This document shows, one piece after another, positions 60,385 through 64,000 of a stretch of 64,000 bases of DNA. Position 1 is the first letter of the stretch. Every line of letters starts with the position of its first letter. Origin of the DNA: Fluviicoccus sp. (GTDB taxonomy: Bacteria > Pseudomonadota > Gammaproteobacteria > Pseudomonadales > Moraxellaceae); the NCBI RefSeq assembly GCF_030646115.1, contig NZ_JAUSMX010000018.1, positions 186,001-250,000 on the forward strand. Direction: 5' to 3'. Position numbers and translations under genes: made by a program. The notes below the pieces were generated by a model that ran no database searches, was not told the DNA's origin, and was given only the letters and a program-made list of their open reading frames with translations.

Positions 60385-61206
60385 TTACTTTTCCGTGAAT
60401 TCCACACCAATGCCGCGATAGCCAATGTACCGGAAGGCATGATCAAACATCGGCTCACCGCTGACCCGGAACTGCCGCTGTGTGCCGTCCGGCGCCTTCC
60501 GGGTGAACACGAAGTCCAGAAACGGCTGCCGCGCGTCAATCGTGGCCCGTAACCGCGCTCGTTCAGCCTCATTCCAGCCAGTAAGCAGGTGATCGCCATG
60601 ATCATCCACAGCAAAGGAATCCACCTGAATGCCCAGCATCTCCAGCACCGGGCCGGACACTTTGGAGAATTGCCCGTGCTCATCCTGCTCCCAGTACCAG
60701 TCCGACGCCAGTTCAGTCAGGCTGCGGTACCGGGCCTCACTTTCGCGCAGTTCGGCAGTGCGCTCCTCCACTTTCTGCTCCAGCAGCCGACTGTACTCTT
60801 CCAGTTTTTTGTAGAGCAGCCGCACTTCCAGCATGTTGTGGATGCGCATGCGTACTTCCACCAGATCAAAGGGTTTGCTGATGAAGTCCTTGGCGCCTGC
60901 CTGCAGGGCGCGCAACTTGTGACCAGGCTGTGCGGTCAGCACGATCACTGGCAGATAACCGTCCGCCGCATTGGTCTTCAGGCCCTCCATGACCTGAAAG
61001 CCGTCCATGACCGGCATTTGCAGATCCAGCAGGATCAGGTCATAGGCATTCCGCCGGTGCAGCGCGCAAACCTCGGCCGGATTTTCGGTGGATGTCAGGT
61101 GCAGATAACCGCTCTCGCTCAACACCTGTTGCAGCAGTTCAATATTTGACGCCTGATCATCCACAATCAGGATGCGGGCATTCAGGATTTCTCCGGGACT
61201 GATCAT
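60385..61206 (-). CDS. Response regulator with REC and PAS domains
   Basis: The 273-residue product has a receiver at the N-terminus ([21 protein letters not shown] with acceptor about D58, FISKPFD) joined by a coiled coil (LYKKLEEYSRLLEQKVEERTAELRES) to one PAS domain that ends the protein (GVEFTEK). There is no output HTH or enzyme domain, so it may be a signalling adaptor feeding a separate kinase. It overlaps the start region of its neighbour by 4 bases (ATGA) with the hybrid kinase gene upstream, so both are co-translated. Confidence 0.88.
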   Translation of the reverse strand: MISPGEILNARILIVDDQASNIELLQQVLSESGYLHLTSTENPAEVCALHRRNAYDLILLDLQMPVMDGFQVMEGLKTNAADGYLPVIVLTAQPGHKLRALQAGAKDFISKPFDLVEVRMRIHNMLEVRLLYKKLEEYSRLLEQKVEERTAELRESEARYRSLTELASDWYWEQDEHGQFSKVSGPVLEMLGIQVDSFAVDDHGDHLLTGWNEAERARLRATIDARQPFLDFVFTRKAPDGTQRQFRVSGEPMFDHAFRYIGYRGIGVEFTEK

Positions 61207-63017
61207 AGGTTCTTTTCCTCAAAAGCCAGGCGATCAGCGTAGGCCACTTCAAAGGCCACATCCAGGGCCTCCAGGAACTCAGCAACCTTGATCGGTTTGG
61301 TCAAATAGCGGAAGAATCCTGCTTCCAGCCCCTTCTCAATATCATGCCTCATGGCGTTGGCGCTCAGCGCCAGCACGGGAATATGGCGGGTCAACGGGTC
61401 CGTCGCCAGCAGGCGGCGCGCTTGGTAACCATTGATGCCGGGCAGGTTGATATCCATCAGGATCACATCAGGGCGGTGGATGCGGGCCATGTCCATGCCG
61501 CCCTGCCCGTCCACCGCGCTAAGGAGGCGGATATGCGGACGCCGGGTCATGATTTCCTCGACCAGCAGGCGGTTGGCCGGATTATCCTCGACATACAGCA
61601 TTGTCAGCTGCGCCGCTGAACGGGCCGTGACTTCAACAGCCGCCGGCGCCTGAGCCGCCGGAGCGATAGCCCGGGGGACATCCGTCAGCATCAGTTCGAT
61701 GCGGAACTCACTGCCCTGACCCACATCGCTTTCCACCCCGATGCGGCCTCCCATCAGCTCCATCAGGCGCTTGCTGACCACCAGACCGATACCAGTGCCT
61801 TCCTCGGCGCCGCCCTCCTGCCCCAGCCGGTTGAAGGGCTGAAACAACTGCTCCAGTTTTTCCGGCGCAAGCCCCAAGCCGGTGTCCCGGACACAGACAA
61901 AAATATGACCCTCTGCCCCGGCAGCGCAGGAAACCACCACGCTGCCTTCCGGCGTGTTGTACTTGATGGCGTTGGACAACAGGTTGACCAGCACCTGCTT
62001 CAACCTTGTCCGGTCAGCCCTTACATAAAACGGCAAGTTAAACCGGGGGAAGGTCAGGCGGATGCCCCGTTGTTGCGCCATGGGCTCCACCATGGCCCGG
62101 CATTCCTGCATCACCTCAGCCAGTGACAACGGCTCCAGGGACATTGACAACTTGCCGGACTCAATCAGGGCCAGATCGAGAATCTCATTGACCAGTTCCA
62201 GCAAATACCAGCCCGCCTTGAGTATCTGGTCCAGATTGCGGCGCTGGTTAGCCGTGGGCTCAGGTGAGCCGGACTCCAGCAACTGCGTGAAACCGAGAAT
62301 GGCGCTGAGCGGCGTGCGCAGCTCATGGCTCATGCTGGACAGAAAGTCGGATTTGGCGAGGTTGGCTTTGTCCGCCAGCAGCCTGGCGTTTTGCAGTTCG
62401 GTATTCTTGCTCTTCAACAAGTCATCCAGCCGCATCCGCTCGGTAATATCGTGCAGCACCATGTGCTGCTCGCCATCTTCCGCATTATCTCCGGCGGCCA
62501 CCGTAACCAGATGCACCCAGGCATGACCGCCATGACGCCGGTTCAAGCGCAGTTCACAGGCATGGGGCTCGCCGGGGGCAAAGAACTGCTTGCGGTACAG
62601 GTAATAGATATCCTGGTGCGACTTGTCGATGAAGCGGCTGAAGCGCTCACCCGCCAAATCGGCGCGAGTTTCACCCATCAGGGCGGCGGCAGCGATATTG
62701 GCCTCCACAATCCGGCCTTCCCCGCTGACCGTGCAGTAACCCACCGGAGCCAGATCGTAGAGATCAAAATACCGAGACCGTGCGGCATCCAGCAACAACT
62801 GGGTGTGCCGCAACTCTTCGTTTTGCATTTCCAGTTCAATCTGGTGCACCTGCAAGGTGTACAAGGCCTTGCGCATGGCTTCCGGCGACAGTTGTTCAGA
62901 ACTGACTATCAGCAGCGCCTCCTTTTCCAGCAACCGCGCCTCCGCCTGCACACGCAACGCCAAGGCCGGGTCATTACCGGCGGGAGGCTCTTCCTGTTTC
63001 AGATTAAGATCGGTCAT
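61203..63017 (-). CDS. Hybrid sensor histidine kinase (PAS-HisKA-HATPase-REC)
   Basis: The 604-residue cytoplasmic protein starts at ATG 63017 after AAGGAG; the 38 codons upstream lie in the 3' end of the neighbouring gene and are rejected. It has an N-terminal helical region, PAS (about 80-210), HisKA with MSHELRTPLSAILGFTQLL (His about 229), HATPase (NLLSNAIKYNTPEG, GTGIGLVVS) and a C-terminal receiver (LYVEDNPANR, VILMDINLPGINGYQ, YLTKPIK). The overlap with the CheB/CheR-like gene (14 bases) and with the REC-PAS gene (4 bases) makes a three-gene signalling operon. Confidence 0.9.
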   Translation of the reverse strand: MTDLNLKQEEPPAGNDPALALRVQAEARLLEKEALLIVSSEQLSPEAMRKALYTLQVHQIELEMQNEELRHTQLLLDAARSRYFDLYDLAPVGYCTVSGEGRIVEANIAAAALMGETRADLAGERFSRFIDKSHQDIYYLYRKQFFAPGEPHACELRLNRRHGGHAWVHLVTVAAGDNAEDGEQHMVLHDITERMRLDDLLKSKNTELQNARLLADKANLAKSDFLSSMSHELRTPLSAILGFTQLLESGSPEPTANQRRNLDQILKAGWYLLELVNEILDLALIESGKLSMSLEPLSLAEVMQECRAMVEPMAQQRGIRLTFPRFNLPFYVRADRTRLKQVLVNLLSNAIKYNTPEGSVVVSCAAGAEGHIFVCVRDTGLGLAPEKLEQLFQPFNRLGQEGGAEEGTGIGLVVSKRLMELMGGRIGVESDVGQGSEFRIELMLTDVPRAIAPAAQAPAAVEVTARSAAQLTMLYVEDNPANRLLVEEIMTRRPHIRLLSAVDGQGGMDMARIHRPDVILMDINLPGINGYQARRLLATDPLTRHIPVLALSANAMRHDIEKGLEAGFFRYLTKPIKVAEFLEALDVAFEVAYADRLAFEEKNL

Positions 63018-64000
63018 CCGGCGTCTCCTTCTTGGGGCTGTGGCTGCCATCCTTGGCCCGCTCCGTAGTGGCAATGGCGTACATTTGCCCGGCGGCATTG
63101 AACAGCGCGGTGGATGTCTGTGAAATATCAACCAGCGTCCCGTCTTTCGCCAGCCGCCGGGTCTGGAACGGCTCCAGCGTTTCCGCCTGACTCAGCAGCA
63201 AAGCGCGGGACAGGGATTTCTCCTTCTGATCCGGGGGAGTCCGGTCCCGTTCATTCATCTGCAAAGCTTCTGCTTCAGTCCAGCCATAGAGGCGCTCCGC
63301 ACCCGGATTCCAGGCAATGATGCGCCCGCTCAGGTCCTGCACGGTAATGGCGTCATAGGCGTCGCGCACCACCACCGCCAGCCGCAACAGGTCGTTGGCC
63401 TTGTGCAGCGCCTCGCGGGTGCGCACCATTTCGGAAATGTCCACAAACGTAATCACCACGCCTTCAATCACGTTATCCAGCGTGCGGTACGGCAGTATCC
63501 GCATCGTATAAATCTTGCCTTCTGTGGTCTGTACATCAATTTCCTTGAGGATCAGAGTGCTCAGCACCGTCTGCGCATCACTCACCAGACTGTCATAACC
63601 CTTCAGGTTGGAAACGATATGACCTACCGGCCGGCCCACATCGCTCAGGATGAGATTGATGATCTGGGTGGCGGCAGGGGTGAAACGCAGGATTCGCAGG
63701 TTGTGGTCCACAAAAATGGTGCCTATGCCGGTGCCCGCCAGCAGGTTGTTCATATCATTGTTGGCGCGCGACAGATCCGCCACCTTGGTCTGCAATTCGG
63801 TATTGACGGTGGTCAGTTCCTCATTGATGGACTGCAACTCTTCCTTGGAGGTTTCCAGCTCCTCATTGGTGGACTGCAATTCCTCGTTGACAGACTGCAT
63901 TTCCTCGTTCGACGACTTCAACTCCTCGTTGGCCGTTTCCAGCTCCTCATTGGCGGCCTGCAGGTATTCCTCCTTGGCCTGCAACTCGGCATTAAGTTCT
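63004..64000 (-). CDS. CheB/CheR-PAS type chemotaxis fusion protein (3' part, truncated by window)
   Basis: Only the C-terminal 331 residues are in the window; the frame remains open to base 64000, so the gene starts outside. The visible part begins with a long heptad coiled coil of the NEELxxxNEEL type (ANEELETANEELKSSNEEMQSVNEELQ), followed by a PAS domain (LLAGTGIGTIFVDHNLRI ... VVITFVDISEM) and a second PAS (about 205-315, AYDAITVQDLSGRIIAWNPGAERLYG). This coiled-coil/PAS tail is the hallmark of CheB-CheR-PAS fusions; the methylesterase and methyltransferase parts should lie beyond the window. It overlaps the hybrid-kinase gene by 14 bases. Confidence 0.82.
   Translation of the reverse strand, partial: ELNAELQAKEEYLQAANEELETANEELKSSNEEMQSVNEELQSTNEELETSKEELQSINEELTTVNTELQTKVADLSRANNDMNNLLAGTGIGTIFVDHNLRILRFTPAATQIINLILSDVGRPVGHIVSNLKGYDSLVSDAQTVLSTLILKEIDVQTTEGKIYTMRILPYRTLDNVIEGVVITFVDISEMVRTREALHKANDLLRLAVVVRDAYDAITVQDLSGRIIAWNPGAERLYGWTEAEALQMNERDRTPPDQKEKSLSRALLLSQAETLEPFQTRRLAKDGTLVDISQTSTALFNAAGQMYAIATTERAKDGSHSPKKETPDDRS

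Noticed and set aside
60354-60683. Upstream extension of the Crp/Fnr regulator
   Set aside because: It overlaps the REC-PAS gene out of frame; ATG 60353 follows a usable ribosome-binding site and starts the family-length protein.

Overview
The window is about 60 % GC, densely coded and Gram-negative. The order pdxA-ksgA-apaG-apaH, a long FadE-type acyl-CoA dehydrogenase, the prkA-yeaH-spoVR block and many multi-domain two-component proteins point to a proteobacterium, most likely a gammaproteobacterium. I cannot name the genus. I recognise no tRNA, rRNA, CRISPR array or transposase.

Layout. Positions 1-4852 hold the housekeeping run pdxA (5' truncated), ksgA/rsmA, apaG and apaH, with a Ser/Thr kinase gene on the opposite strand between pdxA and ksgA. 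Positions 4857-6100 are AT-richer and carry small unknown genes, including a 32-codon minus-strand ORF with a good ribosome-binding site. A sigma-54-type promoter motif then precedes prkA-yeaH-spoVR (6415-11127). Next come two tandem degenerate receiver-like genes, a 1004-residue membrane pseudokinase with Sel1 repeats, gltS and a BaeSR-like two-component pair. Positions 19719-21000 look like integron gene cassettes without an integrase: one DUF6756-like cassette bounded by GTTATGC core sites with an attC-like end, then a leucine-rich-repeat gene broken by one in-frame TGA. Small genes follow (DUF4262, DUF1801, a lipoprotein), then an HD-GYP / hybrid kinase / receiver operon (22820-27433).

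Positions 27605-33931 form the most unusual block. It is a tightly coupled six-gene operon encoding a PqqD-like peptide chaperone, an ATP-grasp ligase, a fold-III PLP decarboxylase, a urea-transporter-like permease fused to an M23 peptidase, a probable outer-membrane barrel and a periplasmic TPR protein. I know no named pathway with this set. It could make and move a modified peptide or amino-acid conjugate, or remodel peptidoglycan. After it come a YceI / cytochrome b561-YceI pair, a deaminase and a sterol-desaturase-like enzyme divergent from an AraC regulator, with a perfect 17-bp direct repeat between the last two.

Positions 39967-44570 (minus strand) are a five-gene type III polyketide synthase cluster (PKS, methyltransferase, FAD enzyme, acyltransferase, hydrolase), divergent from fadE. 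Glutathione reductase, a peroxiredoxin, a glycine-rich membrane protein and an FMN reductase follow as a redox-stress group. The right end (50595-64000) is signalling-rich: two hybrid histidine kinases, a REC-PAS regulator, a class III adenylate cyclase, a Crp/Fnr-type regulator and the 3' part of a CheB/CheR-PAS type gene, with a VIT/vWA/DUF2135 exported protein, a CigR-like protein, a thioesterase and a spermidine-synthase-like protein between them.
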